Assembly (NCBI GenBank): GCA_016192075.1 | Contig: JACPUU010000012.1 | Location: forward strand, 372,001-436,000 | Length of the DNA stretch: 64,000 bases | Origin: Bacteroidota bacterium | GTDB taxonomy: Bacteria; Bacteroidota; Bacteroidia; Flavobacteriales_D; Crocinitomicaceae | Direction: 5' to 3' | Shown: piece after piece, positions 26,155-35,362 of the stretch | Numbering within the stretch: the first letter of the stretch is position 1 | How the letters are laid out: each line of letters begins with the position of its first letter | Translations under genes and position numbers: made by a program | The notes under the pieces: generated by a model | What the model saw: only the letters and a program-made list of their open reading frames with translations | Database searches by the model: none | What the model was told of the DNA's origin: nothing

Positions 26155-27393
26155 ATGAAAAAGAAATTAACGATCGGATTATTTGGCTTTGGCTGTGTGG
26201 GGTCTGGCTTGTATGAGGTGCTGAATCGGTCAAACCTTTTAAATGCAACCATAAAAACCATTGTTGTAAAAAACAAAAACAAACAGCGTGTATTGCCCGC
26301 AGATCATTTTCAGTATGATAAGGAATTGATTCTTGCTGACCCTGAAATTAACCTGGTGGTGGAGTTGATTGATGACGCTGATGCGGCTTATGAAATTGTA
26401 ACCCGTGCCTTGCGAAGCGGTAAGCACGTGGTATCTGCAAATAAAAAAATGATAGCGCACCACCTGGATGAACTAATTGCGCTTAAAAACCAAAATAACG
26501 TGTCGTTTTTGTACGAGGCATCTGTATGTGGTAGCATTCCCGTAATCCGCAACCTGGAAGAGTATTACAACAACGATACGTTACGCTCAGTTCAGGGAAT
26601 CTGCAACGGAACCACCAATTACATTTTAACCCGGCTTGACAAAGAGGGCAAATCATTTGATGAAATTTTGAAAGATGCTCAGCGCCTTGGTTTTGCTGAA
26701 TCAGACCCAACGCTTGATATTGATGGTTTTGACAGTAAATTCAAGTTACAGATTCTGATTGCACATGCTTTTGGCGTAATTACTTTGCCGGCTGACATTC
26801 TTAATATTGGTATCCGCAATATCAAAGAGCAGGATATTCGTTTTGCAAAAGAAAAAGGATTAAAAATAAAATTGATTGCCGCTTCTGAAAAAATAGATCA
26901 GAAAGTGATTGGTTATGTCGCTCCCCAGTTTATTCAGGAAGATAGTTTTGCGTACGATGTGAACAATGAATTTAACGCCGTCACCATTGAAGCTCTTTTT
27001 TCTGACAGGCAGGTTTTTAAAGGTAAAGGTGCCGGTAGTTTTCCAACTGCAAGTGCTGTATTATCTGACATTTCTGCGTTGCAGTATGACTATGGTTATG
27101 AATACCGTAAAAAGGAAACCACACAGCTGAATTACGCATCCGGTTTTTCAACCCGGTTATTTATTTCATCTACCAATCCTGATAAGTTGAAACTGATTCC
27201 GTTTACTGAAGTTGAAGAAACATTCAGCTCAAAAGACTATGCGTATAAAACGGGAACTGTCAATTTTGGAGCGCTGACACATGAGTTGTATCGTAATCAT
27301 CCGGAACTTTTTATTGCCTTTTTTCCACAGACTGAAGGAAACTTTAAATTGGCTCCGGTGGAAGAGAATGTTGTACTTCAAAATACGTTTTAG
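26155..27393 (+). CDS. hom: Homoserine dehydrogenase
   Basis: Start taken at ATG 26155 (MKKKLTIGLFGFG); the frame extends to a GTG at 26134. The 412 residues have the N-terminal nucleotide-binding motif GFGCVGSG. The family core includes VSANKKMIA, ASVCGSIPVIRNLEEYY, GICNGTTNYILT and FAESDPTLDIDGFDSKFKLQILIAHAFG. It reduces aspartate semialdehyde to homoserine. No aspartokinase domain is attached. A classical C-terminal ACT domain is not evident, so feedback may come chiefly from the riboswitch. Four bases separate its stop from the next gene. Confidence 0.92.
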   Translation: MKKKLTIGLFGFGCVGSGLYEVLNRSNLLNATIKTIVVKNKNKQRVLPADHFQYDKELILADPEINLVVELIDDADAAYEIVTRALRSGKHVVSANKKMIAHHLDELIALKNQNNVSFLYEASVCGSIPVIRNLEEYYNNDTLRSVQGICNGTTNYILTRLDKEGKSFDEILKDAQRLGFAESDPTLDIDGFDSKFKLQILIAHAFGVITLPADILNIGIRNIKEQDIRFAKEKGLKIKLIAASEKIDQKVIGYVAPQFIQEDSFAYDVNNEFNAVTIEALFSDRQVFKGKGAGSFPTASAVLSDISALQYDYGYEYRKKETTQLNYASGFSTRLFISSTNPDKLKLIPFTEVEETFSSKDYAYKTGTVNFGALTHELYRNHPELFIAFFPQTEGNFKLAPVEENVVLQNTF

Positions 27394-27396
27394 ACA

Positions 27397-27954
27397 ATGC
27401 CTGAATACTTTAGTCAGTTAATTTATGAGTCCTGGCCCTGGTACGTTGGCGGGCCACTCATTGGTCTGTTTGCAATCAGCGTATTGCTGATAGAGCGGAA
27501 GGCTTTGGGCGTTTCGAGCAGCTTTGAACAATTTTGTGCAGTGGCATTACCGGCCGGTGAAAAACGCAATTTTATTCTGAAAGACACCTGGCAAATCTGG
27601 TTTGTTTTTGGAATAGCCATTGGCGGTGCAATTCTTCACCTGGCTCATTTGGACACCGAATTTGTGCAGATATCTGCCGGTACAAAAGGGATTTTAAACC
27701 AGCAGGGGGTTACAGATTTTACAGGTTATGTACCTTCTGAACTCTACACTTTTGCGGTTCCACAATCTATTATTTTGATACTGGGCGGTTTTGTAATTGG
27801 TTTTGGATCACGCTACGCAGGCGGGTGTACAGCAGGTCATTCCATTATGGGCATTGCGCAATCAGCACCCTCTTCAATACTGGCAACAGCCGGCTTTTTT
27901 GCGGGAGGTCTTATCAGTACTTATTTTATTGTGCCCTTTATTTTAAGTTTATGA
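27397..27954 (+). CDS. YeeE/YedE family sulfur transporter, first half
   Basis: A 185-residue membrane protein with about five helices. It carries the conserved cysteine motif GSRYAGGCTAGHSIMG near residues 141-156, a YeeE/YedE (sulf_transp) signature. YeeE of Spirochaeta (TsuA) imports thiosulfate through a chain of cysteines in such motifs. Here the transporter is divided into two consecutive genes with a 4-bp ATGA overlap, a common arrangement in Bacteroidota and not a frameshift. Its position inside a methionine operon suggests supply of reduced sulfur for homoserine sulfhydrylation. Confidence 0.85.
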   Translation: MPEYFSQLIYESWPWYVGGPLIGLFAISVLLIERKALGVSSSFEQFCAVALPAGEKRNFILKDTWQIWFVFGIAIGGAILHLAHLDTEFVQISAGTKGILNQQGVTDFTGYVPSELYTFAVPQSIILILGGFVIGFGSRYAGGCTAGHSIMGIAQSAPSSILATAGFFAGGLISTYFIVPFILSL

Positions 27955-28364
27955 AGTACGTTCGTTACATTTTTTACGGAATCGTTTTTGCGATTATTCT
28001 GATTAAGGCAGAGGCTATTTCCTGGTTCCGTATTCAAGAGATGTTTTACTTTCAATCGTTTCACATGTATGGTGTTTTATTCAGCGCTATTGGTATTGCC
28101 CTTATTGGTGTGCAACTGATAAAAGTCCGGAATAAATCGCTCGCTGATTCAAAGAAAATTCCACTGGGTAAAAAGGAATTGCGGTTGAAGGCCAATATCA
28201 TGGGCGGAATTTTATTTGGATTGGGATGGGCGGTAACAGGGGCTTGCCCGGGGCCCATTTATGCCCTGATAGGGTTAAATTATTTACCCGCGATATTGGT
28301 ATTGGCCGGAGCATTAACAGGAACTTATGTTTATCTTTCTGTCAAAAATAAATTACCACAATAA
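27951..28364 (+). CDS. YeeE/YedE family sulfur transporter, second half
   Basis: Start taken at ATG 27951, overlapping the previous stop by four bases; the longer frame from 27825 lies within the preceding gene. The 137 residues form about four helices. They hold the second conserved cysteine motif, GLGWAVTGACPGPIYALIG (about 90-108). With its neighbour it should form one transport unit. The next gene starts 47 nt downstream. Confidence 0.82.
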   Translation: MKYVRYIFYGIVFAIILIKAEAISWFRIQEMFYFQSFHMYGVLFSAIGIALIGVQLIKVRNKSLADSKKIPLGKKELRLKANIMGGILFGLGWAVTGACPGPIYALIGLNYLPAILVLAGALTGTYVYLSVKNKLPQ

Positions 28365-28411
28365 AGCAGGGAAATAGGAAATTTATTGTTTGGAGCATTT
28401 GCCTAAAAAAT

Positions 28412-29569
28412 ATGAAAAAAGAAACCAAATTAGTTCGCACACAAGCTAAACGCACCAGTTTTCAGGAGCATTCAACGCCTTTGTATTTCACATCCAGCTT
28501 TGTATTTAATGATTCTGATCAAATGGCCGCGCTCTTCAATGAAGAGGAGGAGGGGTATATCTACAGCCGTTATTCAAACCCGAATGTAGATGAATTTGTA
28601 CGCAAAATGGCAGATCTTGAAAATGCCGAAAACGGCTGGGCTACAGCTTCAGGCATGGCGGCTATTTTTACCACGTTTGCTGCTTTTCTGCAGCAGGGTG
28701 ATCATATTGTTTCATCACGTTCTGTATTTGGTTCAACCCACCGGTTGTTCACTGAAATTTTTCCAAAATGGGGCATCACCACAACGTATGTTCCGTTTGA
28801 CGATGTTAAATCCTGGGAGAAGGCTATAACGCCCAACACCCGAATAATCTATCTTGAAACGCCTACCAATCCAGGGCTGGATATTATTGATCTGAAAGCG
28901 GCGGGTGAACTTGCCAAAAAAACAAATACGCTGCTGGTGGTAGACAATTGTTTTGCCACGCCTGTCAATCAGCGTCCGCTTGATTTTGGTGCACACTTGT
29001 CCATTCACTCGGCTACTAAATTTATTGACGGGCAGGGCAGGGGCATGGGTGGTGTTATTTTAGGTTCCAATGAACTCATTGCAAAAATTCAGGCATTTGC
29101 GCGTCACAGCGGTCCGGCATTGTCGCCGTTTAACGCGTGGAATTTTTCAAAATCGTTGGAGACACTTTCACTGCGTATTGAAAAACACAACGCCAATGCG
29201 CTGGAAATTGCAAATCGGCTGGAGGCGCATTCAAAGACAGAGCATGTAAAATATCCGTTTTTGGCCAGTCATCCGCACTATGAAATAGCTAAATCGCAAA
29301 TGATGGGTGGTGGTGGTTTGGTGAGTTTTGAAATCAAAGGCGGACTTGCCGCCGGCAAAAAATTCCTGGACAGCCTGCAGCTTTTAAGTCTGACAGCAAA
29401 CCTGGGAGATACACGTTCTATAGCTATTCATCCGGCTTCTACAACACATTCTAAACTGACAGAGGAAGACAGGTTGAAAGTGGGAATAACACCCGGACTG
29501 ATTCGTATATCGGTTGGGTTAGAGCATGTCGATGATATCTGGGAAGATATTGAGCGGGCGTTGGGATGA
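28412..29569 (+). CDS. metZ: O-acyl-homoserine sulfhydrylase (MetZ/MetY-type PLP enzyme)
   Basis: A 385-residue PLP enzyme of the Cys/Met metabolism family. Visible motifs are YSRYSNPNVDEF, ATASGMAAIF, YLETPTNPGLDI, VDNCFATPVNQRPLDFGAHLSIHSATKFIDGQGR (the lysine of SATKF binds PLP; long stretch at about residues 172-205) and the C-terminal ISVGLEHVDDIWEDIERAL. The SATKFIDGQGR form is typical of sulfhydrylases of the MetZ group rather than cystathionine gamma-synthase. With metX upstream the likely reaction is O-acetylhomoserine + sulfide (or another reduced sulfur species) to homocysteine. It is the last gene of the riboswitch-controlled operon. Confidence 0.85.
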   Translation: MKKETKLVRTQAKRTSFQEHSTPLYFTSSFVFNDSDQMAALFNEEEEGYIYSRYSNPNVDEFVRKMADLENAENGWATASGMAAIFTTFAAFLQQGDHIVSSRSVFGSTHRLFTEIFPKWGITTTYVPFDDVKSWEKAITPNTRIIYLETPTNPGLDIIDLKAAGELAKKTNTLLVVDNCFATPVNQRPLDFGAHLSIHSATKFIDGQGRGMGGVILGSNELIAKIQAFARHSGPALSPFNAWNFSKSLETLSLRIEKHNANALEIANRLEAHSKTEHVKYPFLASHPHYEIAKSQMMGGGGLVSFEIKGGLAAGKKFLDSLQLLSLTANLGDTRSIAIHPASTTHSKLTEEDRLKVGITPGLIRISVGLEHVDDIWEDIERALG

Positions 29570-29584
29570 AAAATATGCTTAAGA

Positions 29585-30202
29585 CTAATTCCGCTTAGGT
29601 CTTTCAAAAAAAATCAGTGTAGCATTTTTACTTCCAATGGTTTTCCAGTCAGCAGTTTCAAAACGAATTGCTACAACACCACACGTTGGTACTTCTTCAA
29701 AAGTGGTATCTTGTTGCAGGAAGTTTGCGGTTTGCGTAATGGCTGGGTTATGGCCTACAAACATGGCCGAGCTGATGGTGTTGTCAAGATTATTGATGGC
29801 TCTCAGCAAAGTTTCTGCTGTGCAACGGTAAATGGTACTATCCCATTGAATTTTATCAAAATTGTAATCAATTTCCCTGCATATAAGTTCAATGGTTTGC
29901 GTGGTTCGTTTGGAAGGGCTGGCAACAATCACGTCAACGGTCACATTTAATTTTTTCAAACGCTTTCCCATGGCCGGAGCGTCACCAAATCCACGGTCAC
30001 TCAGTGGACGATCAAAGTCCTGCAAGGATGGATCAGAATCAGATGATTTGGCATGACGGACCAAATAGAGCGTTTTGGTTGCTGATTTATCTGAAGTTGG
30101 TTGTGCTGAAAAAGCAGTCAGCGTAATTGCCATCAAAGATAGCAGGACAAGGATCGTTCTTTTTACCACAGAGGTGAATTTTGAAGTTTTGAGTCGCGCC
30201 AT
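29585..30202 (-). CDS. Exported SixA-like histidine phosphatase
   Basis: A 205-residue protein. After an N-terminal export-type segment (VVKRTILVLLSLMAITLTAFSA) comes the phosphohistidine signature LYLVRHAKSSDSD, then DFDRPLSDRGFGDAPAMGKRL and the second histidine in AMFVGHNPAIT. This is the SixA branch of the histidine phosphatase superfamily, which in E. coli removes phosphate from phospho-histidine proteins. Here the predicted export signal is odd for such a substrate, and the N-terminus may instead be a membrane anchor. It closes a reverse-strand group of five genes. Confidence 0.82.
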   Translation of the reverse strand: MARLKTSKFTSVVKRTILVLLSLMAITLTAFSAQPTSDKSATKTLYLVRHAKSSDSDPSLQDFDRPLSDRGFGDAPAMGKRLKKLNVTVDVIVASPSKRTTQTIELICREIDYNFDKIQWDSTIYRCTAETLLRAINNLDNTISSAMFVGHNPAITQTANFLQQDTTFEEVPTCGVVAIRFETADWKTIGSKNATLIFFERPKRN

Positions 30203-30228
30203 TGGAACGTGGACGTATGATTCTTTTA

Positions 30229-30831
30229 CTACCTGTATTTATCATTCAACCCTTTACCGGCATGAATCATGGGTGTTATTTTTTCAATGCGGGCCAGGCG
30301 TGTTTTTTCTTGTTTGGCCTCGGCAATATATTCAACATACTCTCGCTGTTTGAACGGAGTGAGGATTGCAAATACGGCATTCATTTTTTTGTCTTTTGTA
30401 AGTGCATTTTTTAATTCAGCCGGTATTTCAATCGTCTTTTTTTTCTCTGGCTTAATTTCTTTACCTGCCTTTGCATTTTCAATAGCTTCCAAAACATAGG
30501 CCTTTACCTGTTTTGGGTTGATGTCTTTTTTAGACTGAAAGCGCCACTGCCGCAATCCCTTCGTTTTGCCTTCACTGGCATTTACCAATACGTTGAGCGG
30601 GTCTTTCAGAAAAACACCCTGGTGAAACCAAATACCAACGTATGATTTGAATCCACCCAAACCCAACACGTTTTTTCCGTTGATGGTGAAGCAGGGGCCG
30701 CCCCATTTAATGGTTTCTTCCAGTTCTGTACTTCTGATAATGCTGTAGAGCAATTCCAGTTCTTCAATCCAGTGATTTTTCTGGATCATAACCGTAAGCG
30801 GCTTTTTAGATTCTGTTTTCAGTTTTGCCAT
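30229..30831 (-). CDS. YdeI/OmpD-associated family protein with DUF1801 domain
   Basis: Start taken at ATG 30831 (MAKLKTESKK), 200 residues. The N-terminal DUF1801-like half has EETIKWGGPCFTINGKNVLGLGGFKSYVGIWFHQGV. The C-terminal half has the YdeI-type tail PAELKNALTKDKKMNAVFAILTPFKQREYVEYI and lysine-rich sequence. Proteins of this kind are common in Bacteroidota and lack an established function. The spacing of 11 nt from the membrane protein upstream suggests an operon. Confidence 0.75.
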   Translation of the reverse strand: MAKLKTESKKPLTVMIQKNHWIEELELLYSIIRSTELEETIKWGGPCFTINGKNVLGLGGFKSYVGIWFHQGVFLKDPLNVLVNASEGKTKGLRQWRFQSKKDINPKQVKAYVLEAIENAKAGKEIKPEKKKTIEIPAELKNALTKDKKMNAVFAILTPFKQREYVEYIAEAKQEKTRLARIEKITPMIHAGKGLNDKYR

Positions 30832-30842
30832 GATAATAAATT

Positions 30843-31202
30843 TTAGCACCACATATTGTCATAACCACTTGGGTTTTTACCATCAACCACTTTGCCATTT
30901 TTTTTAAGCAGGTAATGACGGACAGAAAGAAAAAACCAGGCAGCGCTGGCAACCAGCATAGATCCTACTACGCCCCAAATACCCAGGTTTTCATACAACC
31001 AAACAAAAATAACATGTGTGCGGTAAGTGCCGCCCTCACGCTCAAATTCGCTGAGTTCATAATAGAAAAAAATCGCAGCAAGCAGCGCAATTGGTCCGCC
31101 AAACCGAAAAACGTATTTAAGAAGAGGGTGCCCGAACATAGAAGCTAAAATAGAAAAAAAAAGCATCAGGCGCTTGTTTATCACCTTTTGATCATTCAGC
31201 AC
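30843..31202 (-). CDS. Small membrane protein, uncharacterised
   Basis: The frame starts with GTG at 31202 (119 residues); an ATG at 31166 is an alternative start. Two membrane helices are clear (about 34-50, ALLAAIFFYYEL, and 72-92, GVVGSMLVASAAWFFLSV), joined by a loop with EREGGTYRTHVIF. No family was recognised. It sits nine bases after the M42-type peptidase gene. Confidence 0.65.
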   Translation of the reverse strand: MLNDQKVINKRLMLFFSILASMFGHPLLKYVFRFGGPIALLAAIFFYYELSEFEREGGTYRTHVIFVWLYENLGIWGVVGSMLVASAAWFFLSVRHYLLKKNGKVVDGKNPSGYDNMWC

Positions 31203-31211
31203 CAGCTTGAT

Positions 31212-32135
31212 TTATAACTTTTTCAGGAGTACTTCATACAGTGCCAGCATGGATGCAATGTCTTTTTTATAGACTTTTTCTTCAGGGCTGTGTACATGGT
31301 TTTCAGGCGCGCCCACAAAGCACCAGTCAATGGGCAGTTCACTGGCCTGAAGAATAGTACCATCACTGCCGCCGGCGCTTTCAACTTCAAGCTGGTATGC
31401 TATTTTTGATTTAGCTGCGATGTCAATAATCCGTTTTACGTAAGACCGTCTTGGAATACCATAATCACGCATAGAAACAGCTACTCCTTTTCCGTGTGTA
31501 ACGCCATCGGTTACCCAGGTAATATCACAAACCAGAGCCTGCCTGATTTTGTATTTTTCATACAGAAACCGGGCAAGAAATCCGGCTGAACCGCCATGGT
31601 GCTCTTCATAAGTTGAAAACACAATGGCTCCGTTTTCAAGTGTTTTTGCCAGTTGTAGCGCTACCCAAACACCCAGCCGGTTATCCAGGTAGGGTGATTG
31701 AATATAGGTTTTTGTTTCTCTGAAATGCGGTTTAAAGGTAAGGGGAGTGCCGCGGTCAATTTTGCGGTTAAGAACGCATTGCAGATTTTTTTCACCGTCT
31801 TCATGCTCGATTACCAGCAGTTCGGTTTCAATTTCTCCTTTGGAATCACTGCCCACCAGCTCGCAGCCATCAATCACCCGCGGTCCACCAATTTTGATCA
31901 GGTTGTTCTCATAACCAACGGTGTAACCGATTGAATCAATATGTGCATACACCGCTGTTTTGGGGTCACCAAAAACAAGTACGAGGGCATCCTGAAAGCC
32001 CTCTCCTTGGTAAATGACCGGTTTGACTTTCCATGTTTTTTTTTCTTTGGCAATGTATTTCAGCAAAAAGTCTGTCATGGCAGATTCGTCACCACTGGTG
32101 GCCCTGATAGAGGTAAGTTTTTTAAGTAGGTTCAT
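31212..32135 (-). CDS. M42-type zinc aminopeptidase/deacylase
   Basis: A 307-residue co-catalytic metallopeptidase. Metal ligands and general base are visible in order: VYAHIDSIGY (His, Asp), SPYLDNRLGVW (bridging Asp), FSTYEEHHGG (Glu pair), ALVCDITWV (Asp) and the C-terminal HVHSPEEKV (His). The N-terminal SIRATSGDESAM is also typical of M20/M42 clans. It probably trims peptides in the cytoplasm. The start codon overlaps the stop of the YigZ gene (ATGA), so the two are translationally coupled. Confidence 0.82.
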   Translation of the reverse strand: MNLLKKLTSIRATSGDESAMTDFLLKYIAKEKKTWKVKPVIYQGEGFQDALVLVFGDPKTAVYAHIDSIGYTVGYENNLIKIGGPRVIDGCELVGSDSKGEIETELLVIEHEDGEKNLQCVLNRKIDRGTPLTFKPHFRETKTYIQSPYLDNRLGVWVALQLAKTLENGAIVFSTYEEHHGGSAGFLARFLYEKYKIRQALVCDITWVTDGVTHGKGVAVSMRDYGIPRRSYVKRIIDIAAKSKIAYQLEVESAGGSDGTILQASELPIDWCFVGAPENHVHSPEEKVYKKDIASMLALYEVLLKKL

Positions 32136-32752
32136 TGGTCTGATCCGGTTTTTTCAAGTTTAATGGATGGCAGGTGTTCAAAATCTTTCGGGAGTAATTC
32201 AGACAGGTTTTGAGCAATGGAAAAATGAACCACGCTGCCATGTTCATTATACTCCTGGCCTGAAATCTCTACGTGTCTGCGCTGTAAAAGGTTCATCACA
32301 TCTCCGGTCTGATCAAAAGTAAAACGGATAGCATAGAAATCAGCCAGCTCTTTTTCAACAATTTCTGCTTTGTCAAGTGCATCTTTGCTTGCTGCTTTAT
32401 ATGCCTGAATTAAACCACCTACACCTAAGTTGGTACCGCCGTAATACCGCACAACTGCAATTAAAATATTGGTCAGGTTAAATGCCTGAATTTGCCCAAA
32501 AATGGGCTTGCCGGCTGAGTTGGCAGGTTCGCCGTCATCCGAATACCGCTCTTCAAATTTCTTTTTACCAAAGCGCCAGGCAAAGCAAACATGCACGGCA
32601 CCCGGATGCTTTTTCCAAAACTGATCTACGTGTTTTTTTGCCTCTTCAGCACTGTCACACGGTATGGCAAAGGCCAGAAATTTGGATCCTTTTTCGCGGT
32701 ACAATCCCTCTGTGATAGTTTTAACAGTTCTGTATTTTAAGGCGGAACTCAT
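32132..32752 (-). CDS. YigZ/IMPACT family protein
   Basis: A 206-residue protein with the UPF0029 (IMPACT) N-terminal domain: KGSKFLAFAIPCDSAEEAK, KKHPGAVHVCFAWRFG, RYSDDGEPANSAGKPI and VVRYYGGTNLGVGGLIQAYKAAS. A C-terminal ferredoxin-like DUF1949 domain follows. Related proteins affect translation control; the E. coli member has no settled role. The start ATG lies 5 nt after a TATATTTG element (32758-32765, reverse strand), which suggests a leaderless or nearly leaderless mRNA. Confidence 0.9.
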   Translation of the reverse strand: MSSALKYRTVKTITEGLYREKGSKFLAFAIPCDSAEEAKKHVDQFWKKHPGAVHVCFAWRFGKKKFEERYSDDGEPANSAGKPIFGQIQAFNLTNILIAVVRYYGGTNLGVGGLIQAYKAASKDALDKAEIVEKELADFYAIRFTFDQTGDVMNLLQRRHVEISGQEYNEHGSVVHFSIAQNLSELLPKDFEHLPSIKLEKTGSDQ

Positions 32753-32757
32753 TTTGG

Positions 32758-32765
32758 CAAATATA
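32758..32765 (-). promoter_or_regulatory. -7 promoter element of the yigZ group
   Basis: Reverse-strand TATATTTG is an exact TAnnTTTG match and ends 5 nt before the ATG. Confidence 0.55.
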
Positions 32766-33027
32766 GGCCTATTCTTCTACTGACTTAGGGTCTGGCAATT
32801 TTTCAATAAAAGTATGTTTGTTAAAATTAAACAACAGATTGGCAAATTCTTTATAATTTTAACATATCCCTGCTGTTGTGTATGCATACCGGCCGGATTA
32901 ATTGAAATAGTTTTGCAGTGCATAATTTCACTGTAAAACAGGGAAAAGCTTTACTTCGCTTAAGCTGTGAAAAGCGATAGGGATGATTGACTCTCCGCAA
33001 CGAGTCTCAATTTTAAGACAAACAAAA

Positions 33028-34269
33028 ATGGAAACAATGGAAAAATTATCGTCAGCCGCTTTGATGGAACTGGAAGAAAAATATGGTGCTCACAATTACC
33101 ATCCGCTGCCGGTTGTGCTGGAAAAAGGAGAGGGTGTTTACCTCTGGGATGTGGAAGGCAAACGATACTATGATTTTCTGTCTGCCTACTCAGCCGTTAA
33201 CCAGGGACATTGTCATCCCAGAATTGTGAATGCCATGATTGAGCAGGCAAAAAAACTCACACTCACATCACGCGCATTTTTTAATGACTCACTGGGTGTT
33301 TATGAAGAATATGTAACACGCTATTTTGGTTTTGACAAAGTACTGCCCATGAATACCGGTGCTGAAGGGGTTGAAACGGCCATCAAAATATGCCGCAAAT
33401 GGGCCTATGAGAAAAAAGGAATTGACCAGAACCAGGCTACCATTGTTGTCTGTGAGGGTAATTTTCATGGGCGAACAACTACCATTGTTTCTTTTTCAAG
33501 TGATGAAGGATCAAAGAAAAATTTTGGACCATTTACACCAGGTTTTGTAAGTGTACCCTATAATGATTTGGTTACTTTGGATAAAGCACTTTCACAAAAA
33601 AATATTGCCGGATTCCTGGTTGAACCCATTCAGGGTGAAGCGGGCGTATTTGTTCCTGCAGAAGGTTATTTGCGTGAAGCAAAAAAACTTTGTGAAAAAT
33701 ACGGTGTACTTTTTATTGCAGATGAAATTCAGACAGGAATTGCGCGTACCGGAAAATTGCTGGCGGTAGATCATGAAAATGTAAAGCCAGACATGCTGAT
33801 TCTTGGAAAAGCCATGTCAGGCGGAACGTTTCCGGTATCAGCAGTGCTTGCAAATAATGAGATTATGAACGTTATTAAACCAGGACAGCACGGTTCAACC
33901 TTTGGCGGAAACCCGATTGCTGCCAAAGTAGCTATTGCATCACTGGAGGTTGTGAAAGATGAAAACCTGGCTGAAAATGCTGAGCGCCTTGGGAAAATTT
34001 TCAGGGCTGAGATGCAGAAACTGGTAGAGGCATTTCCTATTGTAACACTGGTTCGCGGTAAAGGATTGCTGAACGCAATTGTAATTAATGATTCAGAACA
34101 CAGTTCAACCGCCTGGGATATTTGCCTGAAATTGCGTGATAACGGATTGCTGGCCAAACCAACACATGGTAACATTATTCGTTTTGCGCCGCCGTTGGTG
34201 ATGACTGAAGAACAACTGATGGATTGTGTTGCAATTATTCGCAAAACTATTTCGGAGTTTAAGAAGTAG
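33028..34269 (+). CDS. rocD: Ornithine aminotransferase
   Basis: Start taken at ATG 33028 ([28 protein letters not shown]); the frame extends to 32983. The 413 residues match ornithine-oxo-acid transaminase throughout: [91 protein letters not shown] and [10 protein letters not shown] (the PLP lysine). It converts ornithine and 2-oxoglutarate to glutamate semialdehyde and glutamate. It is a single gene. The 275 nt upstream hold a possible -7 element (TAGTTTTG, 32908) and otherwise nothing I recognise. Confidence 0.95.
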   Translation: METMEKLSSAALMELEEKYGAHNYHPLPVVLEKGEGVYLWDVEGKRYYDFLSAYSAVNQGHCHPRIVNAMIEQAKKLTLTSRAFFNDSLGVYEEYVTRYFGFDKVLPMNTGAEGVETAIKICRKWAYEKKGIDQNQATIVVCEGNFHGRTTTIVSFSSDEGSKKNFGPFTPGFVSVPYNDLVTLDKALSQKNIAGFLVEPIQGEAGVFVPAEGYLREAKKLCEKYGVLFIADEIQTGIARTGKLLAVDHENVKPDMLILGKAMSGGTFPVSAVLANNEIMNVIKPGQHGSTFGGNPIAAKVAIASLEVVKDENLAENAERLGKIFRAEMQKLVEAFPIVTLVRGKGLLNAIVINDSEHSSTAWDICLKLRDNGLLAKPTHGNIIRFAPPLVMTEEQLMDCVAIIRKTISEFKK

Positions 34270-34286
34270 CGTTTCGTGTTCTACAA

Positions 34287-34337
34287 AGCATGTGTTATTT
34301 TGAGCAAAGCATCACAGAGCGAAAAATGACACATGCT
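34287..34337. repeat. Imperfect palindrome between rocD and the TonB-like gene
   Basis: AGCATGTGTTATTTT (34287-34301) pairs with AAAATGACACATGCT (34323-34337), 15 bp with one G-U pair, around a 21-nt loop. It lies between two convergent stops and may serve as a bidirectional terminator or be a dispersed repeat. Confidence 0.7.
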
Positions 34338-34342
34338 GGTGA

Positions 34343-35362
34343 TTAATACCGCACCCGGATAATATACGTTGATTCAACATACCTTCCGTAACGTACAGCC
34401 GGTGTCCATTTGGGCATTTTGCGCACCAGTTCTTCAAGTTCCTCATACTGGCAGTGGCTTACGTCACCTGAAATAATTTGTTCAAACTGAGGCTGACCAT
34501 CTTCGGTTATAAATACCATAATGGTGATTTCAGCTTTAATTGCCTCTTTACACTTTCCGGTATTTTTCAGAATAAAATCATCAATGGCTTTAATCCCTCC
34601 GGGGAAACGCGGTTCACGGTAGAGTGTGGCAAAAATGTCTTTCTTTTTTTTAGGATACATAAGGCCGCTGATAAACCTGCCGTTTTTGAATGTCATTTTT
34701 GAAATGATTTTCTTTTTTTCAGTGTATTGAATCCATTCACCATTTGGAAAACCTTCACTGTATTCAATGCTCTGACGTTTTATTCCGTTTGGGTAGTAAT
34801 CTGTTTTAATTCCGTTTCCGTTTACGACCTGGGGCTCACCCGTTGTTGACCAGCATGCAATCAATTTAAATTCCTTCTCTGCTTCAGCCAGGTTTTCAGA
34901 ATCAAAATCAGCATTGACACACCTGATTTCACGCGGGCTGCCGTTTTCATAATTAAAAAAAAGCGTGTCTGATAACTGCCCGTTGTTAAAGGTGCGTTTA
35001 ACCTCCTGTACACCATTTTCAAAAAACAGAACAGACGCCCCATGCATCATTCCATTCTGAAAATTATAGATTGCACGCAGGTTGCCGTTTTTGTAATAAT
35101 ACCTGAATTCACCGGTTTGGTTTTGCGGTTTAATTTTTCCCTTGTAAACTCCAATCATTTGAATGGTAAATGTCTCAAGGTAGAAATCATGCACCAGGTA
35201 GGTTGAGTCACTGCTGTCATACCACGCACCGCGATAGTAGACGGCGTTTTGACGATCAGTTGTTTCATTCCAGTCTTTGTCCAGGAAAATAGTGTCTGTA
35301 ATGGGTAAGTTTTGCGCTGAAACTGCCAGGGGAAAAAATAATATGGCAAGCCCGTTTCTCAA
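34343..35362 (-). CDS. Exported MORN-repeat protein with TonB-like C-terminal domain
   Basis: A 339-residue protein starting at a TTG that overlaps the stop of mtaB (TTGA). An N-terminal export signal (LAILFFPLAVSAQ) is followed by several MORN/toxin-antitoxin-type repeats (FRYYYKNGNLRAIYNFQNG, LFFENGVQEVKRTF, DYYPNGIKRQSIEYSEGFPNG). A C-terminal domain of about 90 residues resembles TonB_C: EPRFPGGIKAIDDFI, EITIMVFITEDGQPQFEQI and MPKWTPAVRYGRYVESTYIIRVRY. Bacteroidota have many such fusions and their partner receptors are unknown. The lack of an N-terminal membrane anchor suggests a periplasmic role rather than classical energy transduction. Confidence 0.75.
   Translation of the reverse strand: MRNGLAILFFPLAVSAQNLPITDTIFLDKDWNETTDRQNAVYYRGAWYDSSDSTYLVHDFYLETFTIQMIGVYKGKIKPQNQTGEFRYYYKNGNLRAIYNFQNGMMHGASVLFFENGVQEVKRTFNNGQLSDTLFFNYENGSPREIRCVNADFDSENLAEAEKEFKLIACWSTTGEPQVVNGNGIKTDYYPNGIKRQSIEYSEGFPNGEWIQYTEKKKIISKMTFKNGRFISGLMYPKKKKDIFATLYREPRFPGGIKAIDDFILKNTGKCKEAIKAEITIMVFITEDGQPQFEQIISGDVSHCQYEELEELVRKMPKWTPAVRYGRYVESTYIIRVRY

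Noticed and set aside
27825-27950. N-terminal extension of the second YeeE/YedE protein
   Set aside because: It lies inside the first gene, is a low-quality sequence, and the ATG at 27951 gives a normal protein.
27397-28364. Frameshifted single YeeE/YedE gene
   Set aside because: The two halves are each complete, have their own Cys motif and a standard ATGA overlap, and the split form is common in Bacteroidota.
32983-33027. 15-residue N-terminal extension of rocD
   Set aside because: Family members start at the equivalent of METMEKLSS, and the extension has no similarity to the family.
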